Source: Congregibacter variabilis (GTDB lineage Bacteria; Pseudomonadota; Gammaproteobacteria; Pseudomonadales; Halieaceae). Taken from it: a stretch of 64,000 nt of DNA. How positions within the stretch are numbered: position 1 is the first letter of the stretch; each line of letters starts with the position of its first letter. The DNA lies in the NCBI RefSeq assembly GCF_045689235.1, contig NZ_CP136864.1, forward strand, positions 2,108,001 through 2,172,000, read 5' to 3'. Of the stretch, positions 8,288 through 17,277 are shown piece by piece. The position numbers and the translations under genes were made by a program. The notes below the pieces were generated by a model. That model did no database searches. It was not told where the DNA came from and saw only the letters and a program-made list of their open reading frames with translations.

Positions 8288-9572
8288 ACAAACCCAGTAC
8301 GCCAAAGAGTGAGGCGCCCAGCGCTTCGCCAATCATCAGCCCGCGAGCGCCATACAGCGAGGCGCCCAGATAGGCCGCAGGAACAACTCCCAAGAATACC
8401 TTGGCATAGTTAAACAAGGTGGCCAGGTAAGCCCGACCCAGATTGTTAAAACTGGCATTGGCGACGAATAACAGACCATTAAAGGCAAAAGCCCCCACCA
8501 GAAAATAGATGTAAAACCGCAGTAGATCCGCGGCAAGCGCACTGACAGTAAACTTTGCGACAAGGAAGTCCTGTGCAAGCCAAAGTATCAGCCAGGCAAC
8601 TGCGACATAGGCCACAACAAACTTGGAAGCATCCAACAAAGTTTGCCTCACCCGATCGTAGCGCCGCGCCCCGGCGTTCTGGCCAACAATCGGGCCCACC
8701 GCGCCGGACACTGCAAAAACCACCGCAAACGCCAGAGGTGCCAAACGCCCCATGACGGCAGATGCCGCTACTGCGCTGTCACCAAACTGGGACATCATGC
8801 GTAACACCAGACTGTTACCCAGCGGTGTAGCAAGATTTGTGAGTACCGCGGGAATGGCTATAACCATGATCGCCGGGGCATCAGACATCACCATCCGCGG
8901 TGATACCCGGGTCGCAAGACGATGCCGCGCAAAAAGCACATACCCCGCATAGGCAACAACGACGACGCGAGAGGCCACAGATGCCCAGGCCGCCCCTTCA
9001 ATGCCCAGCCCAAAATAAAAAATTAAAATAGGGTCCAGCAATGCATTGGTTCCGGCTCCCGCCAGCGTGGCGTACATACTGTGGCGCGCATCCCCCACCG
9101 CACGCAGCCCTGCAGACAGGCTCATACCCAACACCAACAAAGGCACCGCGGGGATCTGAATCCGGCTATATGCCAAGGCATAATTAAGGGTATCGCCGGA
9201 GGCACCCAGCAGCTGCAGTAACTCTGGCAGCTGTATCCAGACAAAGGCCGCCACCAAGCCCACACTCAGAGCATTAAACCAGAGCACCGAGCTGCAGTAG
9301 CGCCCCGCCAAAGGCCGATCCCGATTACCCTCAGCCCGAGCCACCAGTGCACCCAGGGCAATTTGCAGCCCGATACCCAGCGACAGTAAAAAAAACAGCA
9401 ATGCCCCGGCAAAGCCCACTGCCGCGACCAAACGCTGCTCACCCAAAAGAGTGAGAAAAAACATGTCCACAACATCCACGGTGAACATGGCGATGAGCCC
9501 CACGGACGACGTGCCGGTCATTACCAGCACATGGCGCATGGTGGATCCGCTAAGAAAGACCGGACCGCTCAA
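8229..9572 (-). CDS. MATE-family multidrug/cation efflux transporter
   Basis: Inner-membrane antiporter of 447 residues with about 12 membrane segments, typical for MatE/NorM-type pumps. The N-terminus FLSGSTMRHVLVMTGTSSVG matches the conserved start of the family, which favours the TTG start at 9572 over the internal ATG at 9539; neither has a good ribosome site. Segments such as GAVGPIVGQNAGARRYDRVRQ are typical of the second MatE repeat. The substrate cannot be predicted. The 3' end overlaps the EEP-fold gene by 59 bases. Confidence 0.9.
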   Translation of the reverse strand: MSGPVFLSGSTMRHVLVMTGTSSVGLIAMFTVDVVDMFFLTLLGEQRLVAAVGFAGALLFFLLSLGIGLQIALGALVARAEGNRDRPLAGRYCSSVLWFNALSVGLVAAFVWIQLPELLQLLGASGDTLNYALAYSRIQIPAVPLLVLGMSLSAGLRAVGDARHSMYATLAGAGTNALLDPILIFYFGLGIEGAAWASVASRVVVVAYAGYVLFARHRLATRVSPRMVMSDAPAIMVIAIPAVLTNLATPLGNSLVLRMMSQFGDSAVAASAVMGRLAPLAFAVVFAVSGAVGPIVGQNAGARRYDRVRQTLLDASKFVVAYVAVAWLILWLAQDFLVAKFTVSALAADLLRFYIYFLVGAFAFNGLLFVANASFNNLGRAYLATLFNYAKVFLGVVPAAYLGASLYGARGLMIGEALGASLFGVLGLFSALALVRRLQRDYPPLNL

Positions 9573-9650
9573 GATAAGACTTTTTTAAAGGTCAAGACTT
9601 CGTCCGTCGATCCCGTTAAAATCGCGGCTCGTAATTTAGGCAACTGCATA

Positions 9651-10829
9651 ATGACAGTACAATCTCCAAAACCGCCATTGATCCGAGTCAATGCCGTGAT
9701 CTTCATTGGGTTTCCCATTCTGGCAGCTATTTTACTGCCAATATGGGGCGTTTATGCCGGATTAACGGCTACTCAATGGGTCTGGGCCGTGGTGTTTCTG
9801 TACCTTAACGGCCTCTCCATAACCGGTGGCTATCATCGCCTATGGTCCCACAAAGCCTACGATGCTCACTGGAGCGTTCGTCTCTGGTTCGCTCTGTGGG
9901 GCGCCGGAGCCCTGCAAAACAGCATCCTGATCTGGGCCGCTGACCATCGTCGTCATCATCGCCATGTTGACGATAACGAGTCGGACCCTTATTCCGCGGG
10001 TCGTGGCCTCTGGTTCAGCCACATGGGCTGGATGCTCCGAGAGTATGCCACTCATGGAGAGGATTTCAGCAATGCGCAGGATTTAATGCGTGATCCCATC
10101 GTCATGTGGCAGCACAAGCACTACGTTGCCATCACCACTTTCATGAATCTGGGCCTGCCGATCCTTCTGGGTCTGGCGCTCGGTGATGTGATTGGTACGG
10201 TGCTTCTGGTAGGGCTGCTGCGTCTGGTGGTGAATCATCACGTTACGTTCTTTATTAACTCTCTCGCGCACTTTTGGGGAACACGCCCGTACACCGAAGA
10301 AAACAGCGCTCGCGATAACGGCTTTCTGGCTTTCCTCACCTATGGAGAGGGATACCACAACTACCATCACATCTTTCAGAAAGACTATCGCAACGGTATT
10401 CGCTGGTATCAGTGGGATCCCACCAAATGGATGATTGGAGCTCTGGAGAAACTGGGACTGGCGAGCAGTCTCCAGCGGGTACCGGATTTTCGCATTCAAC
10501 GCGCTTTGCTCGACATGCAATTCAAACGGGCACAGGATCTGGCCACAGGTCGCGGCGAGCCTGCTTTATCGGCTATTTTGGAACGGGAATACCAGATCTT
10601 TACGGATTCGGTAAACCAATGGAAAAAACTGCAGTCTGAACGCTACGAGCATCATCGGGAGCAAATTGAAGGTGCCATGGTCGAGCGTTATCAACAACTC
10701 CAGCACCGCTGGGAGCAGGCGACTCTGCGGGGGCAGTTCCGGGAGTTGGAGTTCTCCTTGCGGGTCCAGCGTAAGCGCCTGCAGATGCTGGTCAGTCAAT
10801 GGCAGCTACAGCCCCTGGGCGCCGCTTAG
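9651..10829 (+). CDS. Membrane acyl-CoA/acyl-lipid delta-9 desaturase
   Basis: Introduces a double bond into saturated fatty acyl chains using a membrane di-iron centre. The three histidine boxes are clear: HRLWSH, HRRHH and HNYHH; a fourth conserved His site lies in NSLAHFWG. There are four membrane segments. At about 290-392 the protein has a charged, Gln/Glu/Arg-rich helical tail (QWKKLQSERYEHHREQIEG and on) that may form a coiled coil and is longer than in minimal DesC proteins. I chose ATG at 9651 (392 residues); the frame extends upstream to 9531 but overlaps the MATE start and has no desaturase features there. Confidence 0.93.
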   Translation: MTVQSPKPPLIRVNAVIFIGFPILAAILLPIWGVYAGLTATQWVWAVVFLYLNGLSITGGYHRLWSHKAYDAHWSVRLWFALWGAGALQNSILIWAADHRRHHRHVDDNESDPYSAGRGLWFSHMGWMLREYATHGEDFSNAQDLMRDPIVMWQHKHYVAITTFMNLGLPILLGLALGDVIGTVLLVGLLRLVVNHHVTFFINSLAHFWGTRPYTEENSARDNGFLAFLTYGEGYHNYHHIFQKDYRNGIRWYQWDPTKWMIGALEKLGLASSLQRVPDFRIQRALLDMQFKRAQDLATGRGEPALSAILEREYQIFTDSVNQWKKLQSERYEHHREQIEGAMVERYQQLQHRWEQATLRGQFRELEFSLRVQRKRLQMLVSQWQLQPLGAA

Positions 10830-10917
10830 TCGATAGCCCAGCGGGGACATGTATTTACATTAGTTACATTCATTCAAAAGTGGCTCGCGGTATGAGACAC
10901 AGCGACGAGGTTTCTTT

Positions 10918-11400
10918 ATGAGCGATGGCATTTACGGCTTTGCGCCGCGCGACAGCAAAGGCAGTGAGACGTCCCTGGAAGACTATCGGGGGCAGGTACT
11001 GCTAATCGTTAATACCGCGTCAAAGTGTGGCTTTACGCCACAGTTTGCCGGCCTCGAATCGGTGTATGAAGAATACAAAGATCAGGGATTCACTATTTTG
11101 GGATTTCCCTGCAACCAGTTCGGAAGTCAGGACCCCGGTAGCAACGATGAGATCATGGAGTTTTGCCAGTTGAACTACGGCGTTAGCTTCCCGATGTTCG
11201 GAAAAATTGACGTTAATGGAGACGATACCGACCCCCTGTTCAAACATTTAAAGCAGGCTGCTCCCGGTGCTCTGGGTAGTCAGCGCATCAAATGGAACTT
11301 CACCAAGTTTCTGGTTAATCGGGCAGGAGATGTCGTGAAGCGTTACGCGCCTACCACCAAGCCCGAGGCCATAGCGGCAGACATCAAGGCGCTGCTCTAG
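10918..11400 (+). CDS. Glutathione peroxidase-family thiol peroxidase
   Basis: Reduces hydroperoxides. Its 160 residues match bacterial BtuE/GPx proteins. The catalytic position is Cys37 (NTASKCGFTPQ), encoded by TGT and not selenocysteine. The other signatures are GFPCNQFGSQDPGS and the WNFTKFLV motif with the catalytic Trp and Asn. The Cys of GFPCNQFG and a further Cys (EFCQLNYG) suggest a thioredoxin-dependent two-Cys cycle as in most bacterial members. No signal peptide, so cytoplasmic. It follows the desaturase by 88 bases, which suits protection of unsaturated lipids, but this link is inference. Confidence 0.93.
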   Translation: MSDGIYGFAPRDSKGSETSLEDYRGQVLLIVNTASKCGFTPQFAGLESVYEEYKDQGFTILGFPCNQFGSQDPGSNDEIMEFCQLNYGVSFPMFGKIDVNGDDTDPLFKHLKQAAPGALGSQRIKWNFTKFLVNRAGDVVKRYAPTTKPEAIAADIKALL

Positions 11401-11456
11401 GCGCTGTTCCAGGCCCTTTGCCGGGCCGCTCCAAACACCGCGCCGCGATTCCGGTG

Positions 11457-13076
11457 TTAATGCTCCCGCGTAGCGCGGAACTGAATATCTGGCCAGCGTT
11501 CTTCCATAAGAGACAGATTGACTCGCGTGGGTGCCAGATAACTCAGAAAGCCACCGCCATCGATGGATAACTGATCGGCGGCCTTTTTGCGAAACTCTTC
11601 AAGTTTACGTTCATCATCGCAATACACCCAGCGCGCTGTGTATACGTTAACTGGCTCATAAACCGCCTCTACCTTGTACTCGTCCTTCAAGCGATAAGCG
11701 ACCACGTCAAACTGCAACTGTCCTACCGCCCCAACAATCAGATCGGTTGAACTGATCGGCGCAAAGACCTGTGTTGATCCCTCTTCAGACAACTGCTGCA
11801 AGCCTTTTTGCAGCTGCTTGGACTTCATGGGGTCGCGAAGCCGAATCCGTCGAAACAGCTCCGGGGCAAAATGCGGAATGCCGGTAAAACCCAGGTTCTC
11901 ACCGTCCGTAAAGGTATCGCCGATTTGAATTGTGCCGTGATTGTGCAAACCGATGATATCCCCGGCAATTGCCTCTTCGACGAGCACTCGCTCTCCTGCT
12001 TTAAAGGTCACCGCGTCGGCAATTTTCACTTCCTTGGCCATGCGTACGTGGCGCATTTTCATGCCTTTCTCATAACGCCCTGAGCACACGCGCATAAAAG
12101 CAATACGATCTCGATGCCTGGGATCCATGTTTGCCTGAATCTTGAACACAAAGCCCGTGAAAGAATTCTCGCCCGCCTCAACCAGCCGTTCATTGCTACC
12201 TCGACCCTGAGGCGGCGGCGCCCACTGGACAAAGTCATCCAGCATTTCGCGCACGCCGAAGTTACCAAGGGCGGTGCCAAAAAAAACCGGGGAGAGTTTG
12301 CCCGCAAGAAACTCCTCCAGTTCAAACTCGTGACTGGCCCCTTTAACCAGCTCAATCTCGTCCACAAAACTGTCGTACTCATCACCTAACAGCGCCCGAG
12401 CCTCCTCAGACGCCAGACCTTGTATGCGGATGTCAGGTGGCAGTACCGCGTTATGCCCCCGCTCAAAGCAATGCAGAGTATCGGTGTACAGGTTGTACAC
12501 ACCCTGAAAGTGTTCACCCATACCCATGGGCCAGTTCACCGGGGCTGCGGCGATTCCCAGAACTTCTTCGATCTCGTCCAGCAGCTCAATGGGATCGCGG
12601 GTGGGCCGATCAAGTTTGTTTACAAAGCTGATAATCGGCGTGTCCCGAAGTCGACACACGTTCATCAACTTGATCGTGCGATCCTCAACACCCTTGGCGC
12701 CATCAATAACCATCAGCGCCGAATCCACCGCGGTTAGGGTTCGATAAGTGTCCTCAGAGAAGTCCTCGTGCCCCGGGGTATCCAGGAGATTGACGACCCG
12801 ATCTCGGTAAGGAAACTGCATGACGGAGGAAGTCACTGAGATTCCCCGTTCCTGCTCCATGCTCATCCAGTCGGAGGTGGCGTGAGGGCCTTTCTTGCCT
12901 TTGACGCTGCCGGCAATGGCGATAGCGTTTCCCAACAGCAATAGCTTCTCGGTAATCGTCGTTTTACCCGCATCCGGGTGCGAGATAATCGCGAAGGTAC
13001 GTCGCTGGGCGACTTTCGTCGCAAGGTTTGCCACCTTGGCGTTGCTGCCAGTATCTGTAGGCTTGGCGTCGGTCAT
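11457..13076 (-). CDS. prfC: Peptide chain release factor 3
   Basis: A GTPase that recycles RF1/RF2 from the ribosome after termination. I chose ATG at 13076 (539 residues, MTDAKPTDTG...); a frame extends 21 codons further upstream without family resemblance. G1 is SHPDAGKTT, G3 DTPGHEDFSEDTYR and G4 NKLDRPTRDP; the domain II and III motifs typical of RF3 follow (VGAVGQLQFDVVAYRLKDEY). Its length is close to that of E. coli RF3 (529). It is the last gene of the long minus-strand block; about 110 bases separate it from lipB, so it may have its own promoter. Confidence 0.96.
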   Translation of the reverse strand: MTDAKPTDTGSNAKVANLATKVAQRRTFAIISHPDAGKTTITEKLLLLGNAIAIAGSVKGKKGPHATSDWMSMEQERGISVTSSVMQFPYRDRVVNLLDTPGHEDFSEDTYRTLTAVDSALMVIDGAKGVEDRTIKLMNVCRLRDTPIISFVNKLDRPTRDPIELLDEIEEVLGIAAAPVNWPMGMGEHFQGVYNLYTDTLHCFERGHNAVLPPDIRIQGLASEEARALLGDEYDSFVDEIELVKGASHEFELEEFLAGKLSPVFFGTALGNFGVREMLDDFVQWAPPPQGRGSNERLVEAGENSFTGFVFKIQANMDPRHRDRIAFMRVCSGRYEKGMKMRHVRMAKEVKIADAVTFKAGERVLVEEAIAGDIIGLHNHGTIQIGDTFTDGENLGFTGIPHFAPELFRRIRLRDPMKSKQLQKGLQQLSEEGSTQVFAPISSTDLIVGAVGQLQFDVVAYRLKDEYKVEAVYEPVNVYTARWVYCDDERKLEEFRKKAADQLSIDGGGFLSYLAPTRVNLSLMEERWPDIQFRATREH

Positions 13077-13186
13077 GCGGAATCCGTCATCGATTGTTGC
13101 AGTGCCAGCAGCGCATCGCTGTGTTGCGCGTATCGGCACCGAGGGCGCGCATCATAGCCGATGCTGCCACGCGGTTAAATCGATGC

Positions 13187-13822
13187 TCACTTGGCGAGCA
13201 GGCGGCGCTCCAGTTCTTGCAGTAAGGTATCGCTCACTGTCGACATATCCGGGCAGCTATCGCCCAGCAGGCTTCGCATGGAGGTGACCTGCAAGCCGGC
13301 GTAGCCGCAGGGATTGATTCGGGCAAAAGGCTCAAGATCCATTGCGACATTCAGGGCCAGGCCATGATAGCTGCAGCCTCGGCGCACCCGCAGCCCCAAT
13401 GAAGCGATTTTCTGACCGCTTACGTAGACCCCGGGTGCTTTAGGGTCCGGCTCTGCCTGAATCCCAAAGTGCTCCAGCGTGGCAACCAGCGATTGCTCAA
13501 TAAGGTCCACAAGGGCCCGCACGCCGAGGTGTCTACGGCGCAAGTCCAATAAGAGATATACGACCCATTGACCAGGTCCGTGGTAGGTGACCTGTCCGCC
13601 TCGATCCACCGGAACAACCGGGATGTCGCCGGTCGCCAGAAGATGCTCCGCGCGCCCCGCGAGACCCTGGGTAAAAACCGGGGGATGCTCAAGCAACCAC
13701 AGCTCATCTTGTGTATCGGGGGTTCGCGCATCGGTAAAACTACGCATATTGTCGAGCGTTTTCTGGTAGTCACAATCACCGAGACGGCGAACCAGCACAG
13801 ACGACACTAAAGGGGGCCTCAC
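13187..13822 (-). CDS. lipB: Octanoyl-[ACP]:protein N-octanoyltransferase
   Basis: Moves octanoyl from acyl carrier protein to lipoyl domains, the first step of lipoate synthesis. 211 residues with RGGQVTYHGPGQ, the catalytic Lys in SGQKIASLG and the catalytic Cys in NPCGYAG. The start overlaps the end of the DUF493 gene (13819-13822) in an ATGA arrangement, so the two are translationally coupled. The usual partner lipA is not next to it; prfC is instead. Confidence 0.96.
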   Translation of the reverse strand: MRPPLVSSVLVRRLGDCDYQKTLDNMRSFTDARTPDTQDELWLLEHPPVFTQGLAGRAEHLLATGDIPVVPVDRGGQVTYHGPGQWVVYLLLDLRRRHLGVRALVDLIEQSLVATLEHFGIQAEPDPKAPGVYVSGQKIASLGLRVRRGCSYHGLALNVAMDLEPFARINPCGYAGLQVTSMRSLLGDSCPDMSTVSDTLLQELERRLLAK

Positions 13823-14118
13823 AGCACCATCTGGACAAGCCCAGTGGCACGAAGGTCCTGATGAAGCTCCTCCAGCTGCTCTGGCCCGGTCGCCGTAATG
13901 ATGATGGTCATGGACAAGAAATTGCCCTTGCGGCTGTCCCGAACAGTGATGGTCGATTGATCAAAACCCGGCGCATGGCGTTCAAATATCTCAAGCACCA
14001 AAGGTCGGAACTCCGTCACGTTTCGACCCAGTACTTTTACCGGGTAGTCACAGGGAAACTCAATCTTGGGCGGCTCTTCGCCCCCGGCTCCCCCTGCTCC
14101 TGTAATTAACTCAGCCAC
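13819..14118 (-). CDS. ybeD: DUF493 (YbeD-like) protein
   Basis: A small cytoplasmic protein with an ACT-like alpha/beta fold and no established function. The 99-residue product assumes GTG at 14118, which overlaps the end of dacA by 8 bases; an upstream ATG at 14166 lies deep in dacA and is unlikely. The conserved YbeD core is clear: IEFPCDYPVKVLG, IFERHAPGF, RDSRKGNFLSMTIIITA and the C-terminal VQMVL. In E. coli the same gene stands between dacA and lipB, as here. Confidence 0.88.
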   Translation of the reverse strand: MAELITGAGGAGGEEPPKIEFPCDYPVKVLGRNVTEFRPLVLEIFERHAPGFDQSTITVRDSRKGNFLSMTIIITATGPEQLEELHQDLRATGLVQMVL

Positions 14119-15304
14119 CGAAAAGCTTCGCCAACCACATAAGGATAATGTCCCACATGCGTGCAAAGAATCCGCCAGGCTCCACGGGCTCCAGCGCCAC
14201 CAGAGGAACTTGCTGCAGCACTTCGCCGTCGAGGGTTAACGTCAACTCTCCCACGGCATCGCCCTGTGCCAGCGGAGCGCTGATCGGATCCAAAAGCACC
14301 AGCTCTGTCACCAGGCTATTGCGCTTCCCTCGAGGCAGAGTTAGAACCACATCATCGGCAATTCCGACAGAAACATAATCAGCCTGACCCTTCCAAATGC
14401 GTGGTTTTTCCAACTCCTCGGCACCGGCAACCATGACATCGGTTTCATAGAAGCGGAAACCATAGTTGAGCAAACTGCGGGTCTCCCGAGCGCGGGCGCG
14501 GGTGCTTTCGGTACCCATCACCACAGAAATCAGCCGCATGCCATTGCGCTCTGCCGAGGCTACAAGTCCATAGCCTGCCTCCCGCGTGTAACCGGTTTTT
14601 AAACCGTCCACCGAGGGATCTTCCCCCAGAAGCTTATTGCGATTGTATTGACGAATATCGTTGTAGGTATATTCGCGCTGACTGTAGACCTTATAGTGCT
14701 CGGGAAAGCGCGTGATAATGGCCTTGGCAAGCGTCGCAAGGTCTCTTGCAGTCATTAAATGTTGCGGATGAGGCAGACCGTGAGAATTGGCAAAATAACT
14801 GCCATACATGCCCAACTCGGCCGCATGCTTATTCATCAGATCCGCAAAAGCCGTCTCGCTTCCGGCAACGTGCTCGGCCACAGCAACGGTCGCATCATTA
14901 CCGGAGGAAATTACAATCCCTTGCTCTAACTGCCCGATATTGACCGGCATCCGCGGTTCAATCCACATGAGTGAGGAGCCGTTGAACACCGGATTCTGGG
15001 ACCAGGCGTTGCGGCTTACTGTGACCTGATCTTCGCGGCTGACGCGACCGGCAGCAATCTCCGACGCCAGTACATAGGCGGTCATAAGTTTGGTGAGGCT
15101 GGCCGGCGGCAGCTGCTCGTCTGCATTGGACTCCACGAGCACCGCGCCGCTATTGGCATCCACCAAAAGGTACGCTCGAGCGGCCACCTCAGGTGCGGCG
15201 GGAACTATGTTTTGGGCAGACACAGAGGCACTAAACGCCGCAAGCGACAGCACAACGCAGCTTGTGATTTTCGAAATGGAATGTAATGAATAAGACATAG
15301 GCAT
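14111..15304 (-). CDS. dacA: D-alanyl-D-alanine carboxypeptidase (PBP5/6 family)
   Basis: Removes the terminal D-Ala from peptidoglycan pentapeptides at the outer face of the inner membrane. The start is uncertain: ATG at 15304 gives 397 residues, while ATG at 15331 or 15298 are alternatives, all lacking a strong ribosome site. A signal peptide ends near SVSAQ. Penicillin-binding motifs are SLTK (PPASLTKLM), SGN (ISSGNDA) and KTG (DGLKTGYT). The C-terminal beta domain (VTELVLLDPISAPLAQGD) and the amphipathic anchor helix (FFARMWDIILMWLAKLF) are present. It follows rlpA by about 100 bases. Confidence 0.95.
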   Translation of the reverse strand: MPMSYSLHSISKITSCVVLSLAAFSASVSAQNIVPAAPEVAARAYLLVDANSGAVLVESNADEQLPPASLTKLMTAYVLASEIAAGRVSREDQVTVSRNAWSQNPVFNGSSLMWIEPRMPVNIGQLEQGIVISSGNDATVAVAEHVAGSETAFADLMNKHAAELGMYGSYFANSHGLPHPQHLMTARDLATLAKAIITRFPEHYKVYSQREYTYNDIRQYNRNKLLGEDPSVDGLKTGYTREAGYGLVASAERNGMRLISVVMGTESTRARARETRSLLNYGFRFYETDVMVAGAEELEKPRIWKGQADYVSVGIADDVVLTLPRGKRNSLVTELVLLDPISAPLAQGDAVGELTLTLDGEVLQQVPLVALEPVEPGGFFARMWDIILMWLAKLFGG

Positions 15305-15404
15305 CAGGTCAGGGACTCGAAGGCGGGGCATGGTACCGCAAGCGCCGTTTGCAGCGAAATCTGCGGTCTAAAAAGCCGTAAAAACAGCAAGAAAATACAG
15401 TCAG

Positions 15405-16199
15405 TCAAGGCAGAGCCAGCCCCGGCGAGTAGCCACGGGTCATAAGCAAGTCCCGGAGATAGCGCAGCTGGTCCCCATCAGCGACCGGACCAACTCTTAC
15501 TCGATTAAGCCGCTGTCCCCCAACGTCAACCGGAGTGACGTTCACAGGGACGGTGACCAAGGCCGCAACCGCATCGCGAAGACTGTTGGCGGTTTCAGGG
15601 CTTGCAAAAGCCCCCAGCTGCAAATATCGATAGGCCCCGGTTTCGCTGTCGCGCAGATCATCAACGCCAGCCAAAGTGATGGTTTCCACCAGCACCTCCG
15701 CAGTGCCCTTATCCACGAAGCCCAGCTTGACCGCTGCGGCATAGCTCAGATCAATCAAGCGGTCGGGATGAAAGGGCCCACGATCATTCACGCGCACAAC
15801 TATTTCGCGGCCGTTCCAAAGATTAGTGACTCTGGCATAGCTGGGTATGGGAAGACTTCGGTGAGCCGCAGTGGCCAAGTACAGATCGTAGACCTCGCCA
15901 TTGGCCGTTTTGTTGCCATGAAACTTGGTGCCATACCAGCTGGCGATACCCTTCGCGCTGTACCCCTCGGCCGTGGGGAGCACCTGATACTCAACTCCAT
16001 CAATGCTATAGGGCGAGGTGTTACCCGCGCGAAGAATTGGGTCGGGTCTGGGCGTGGCATCGGCCACATCATCAGGGTTAAGGTCCGCAACGGGCGCCCC
16101 ATCACCCTCCCAGGCTACTTTGGGCTCGGAGCTGGAACAGGCAACCAGCAGGGTCGACACCGAAAAGACCAGCAGCAAAGCCAAACCCGATCTGTTCAT
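15405..16199 (-). CDS. rlpA: RlpA-type septal lytic transglycosylase lipoprotein with SPOR domain
   Basis: An outer-membrane lipoprotein of 264 residues with lipobox LLVACS (acylated Cys at residue 21). The RlpA double-psi barrel is at about 80-170: GIASWYGTKFHGNKTANGE, then RVTNLWNGREIVVRVNDRGPF with the catalytic Asp. The SPOR domain occupies the C-terminus (YLQLGAFASPETANSLRDA ... VGPVADG) and targets denuded septal glycan. In Pseudomonas aeruginosa RlpA cleaves such glycan. Its ATG shares one base with the stop of mltB (TAATG), so translation is coupled. Confidence 0.95.
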   Translation of the reverse strand: MNRSGLALLLVFSVSTLLVACSSSEPKVAWEGDGAPVADLNPDDVADATPRPDPILRAGNTSPYSIDGVEYQVLPTAEGYSAKGIASWYGTKFHGNKTANGEVYDLYLATAAHRSLPIPSYARVTNLWNGREIVVRVNDRGPFHPDRLIDLSYAAAVKLGFVDKGTAEVLVETITLAGVDDLRDSETGAYRYLQLGAFASPETANSLRDAVAALVTVPVNVTPVDVGGQRLNRVRVGPVADGDQLRYLRDLLMTRGYSPGLALP

Positions 16200-17203
16200 T
16201 ACTGAACGCCTGCGGCAATACGCTGACTCAACAAAAACGCACTCATGGCATACATTGCTGAGTGGTTGTACCGGGTAATCACATAGAGATTATGCAGTCC
16301 CAACCAGTACTCATGCCCATCGGCGAGTTCAAATTGCATGGCGGTAGCGAGGGCTTCGGGGTCCAGGTGTTGCTCTGCGGTCAAGCCCATTTCAGCAAAA
16401 GCCTGTATGGAACGCGTGGGCTTCAAGCCGCCCTCAAACGCCTGCTCTGGCACTGAATCTGTAGCCATAGCCGCGCTCACAACAGGCTCTCCGGCGCGCC
16501 AGCCATGCTTGGCCAGATAGTTTGCAACACTGCCAATTGCATCGGTAGGGTTGCTCCAGATATCGGCCAGATCATCGCCGTCAAAATCCACGGCATAGGC
16601 TCGATAACTGCTGGGCATGAACTGACCAAAGCCCATGGCACCTGCATAGGAGCCCTTGAGGGTCAGTGGGTCCAAGCCCTGCTCCCGGGATAGCAGTAAA
16701 AAGTTCTTAAGTTCGCTGGTAAAAAACTTTGATCGTTTTGGATAGTCAAAGGCCAGCGTCGATAGCGCATCTATCACATCGTAACTACCGGCAATACGCC
16801 CGTAATAGGTTTCGACGCCAATGATGGAGACGATGACTTCGGCAGGGACTCCGGTTTCTGCCTGAGCCCGCGATAGCGCCTCTCGATGCTCACGAAAAAA
16901 CGCTACACCCTCTCGCTCGCGACGCTCCGTCAGAAAAATTTCGCGATATTCATACCAGGGCTTGGTTTTCTCTGCGGGTCTGGCGATCGCATCGAGAATG
17001 CTCTGTTGGCGCTCGGCCGAGGTAAACAGCGTCTGCAGCTCCTCCCGAGAAAAATCATGCTCCACCACCATCTCTTCGATCAGCGCCTGGGCTCCCGGGT
17101 TCTGGGAATAATCTGCGTACACAGGTGCAATAAGCAGCAAGCCACTGGCAAATGCAGCGCAAGTCCTGCCAAAAATTGTGTGAATAAAAGCTTCTCGAAT
17201 CAT
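16199..17203 (-). CDS. mltB: Membrane-bound lytic murein transglycosylase B
   Basis: Cuts glycan strands in the periplasm. 334 residues with a signal peptide at the start (RTCAAFASGLLLIAPVYA). There is no lipobox, so it is a soluble MltB/SltB1 form. The catalytic Glu is in IIGVETYYGRIAGSYDV; then follow LAFDYPKRSKFF, GAMGFGQFMPSSYRAYAVD and the typical DFDGDDLADIWSNP repeat. It lies between rodA and rlpA, in the usual cell-elongation cluster order for pseudomonads. Confidence 0.95.
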   Translation of the reverse strand: MIREAFIHTIFGRTCAAFASGLLLIAPVYADYSQNPGAQALIEEMVVEHDFSREELQTLFTSAERQQSILDAIARPAEKTKPWYEYREIFLTERREREGVAFFREHREALSRAQAETGVPAEVIVSIIGVETYYGRIAGSYDVIDALSTLAFDYPKRSKFFTSELKNFLLLSREQGLDPLTLKGSYAGAMGFGQFMPSSYRAYAVDFDGDDLADIWSNPTDAIGSVANYLAKHGWRAGEPVVSAAMATDSVPEQAFEGGLKPTRSIQAFAEMGLTAEQHLDPEALATAMQFELADGHEYWLGLHNLYVITRYNHSAMYAMSAFLLSQRIAAGVQ

Positions 17204-17277
17204 GCATTACGCTCTGATGAAGTCCAAAAAAAGGAGAATGTGTGTGACATCCAGCGACTGAGTGTTAAAGGCCAAAA

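Noticed and set aside
11401..11456. Terminator between the glutathione peroxidase and prfC
   Set aside because: A GGCCC/GGGCC stem is present but too short, with no T-run on either strand.
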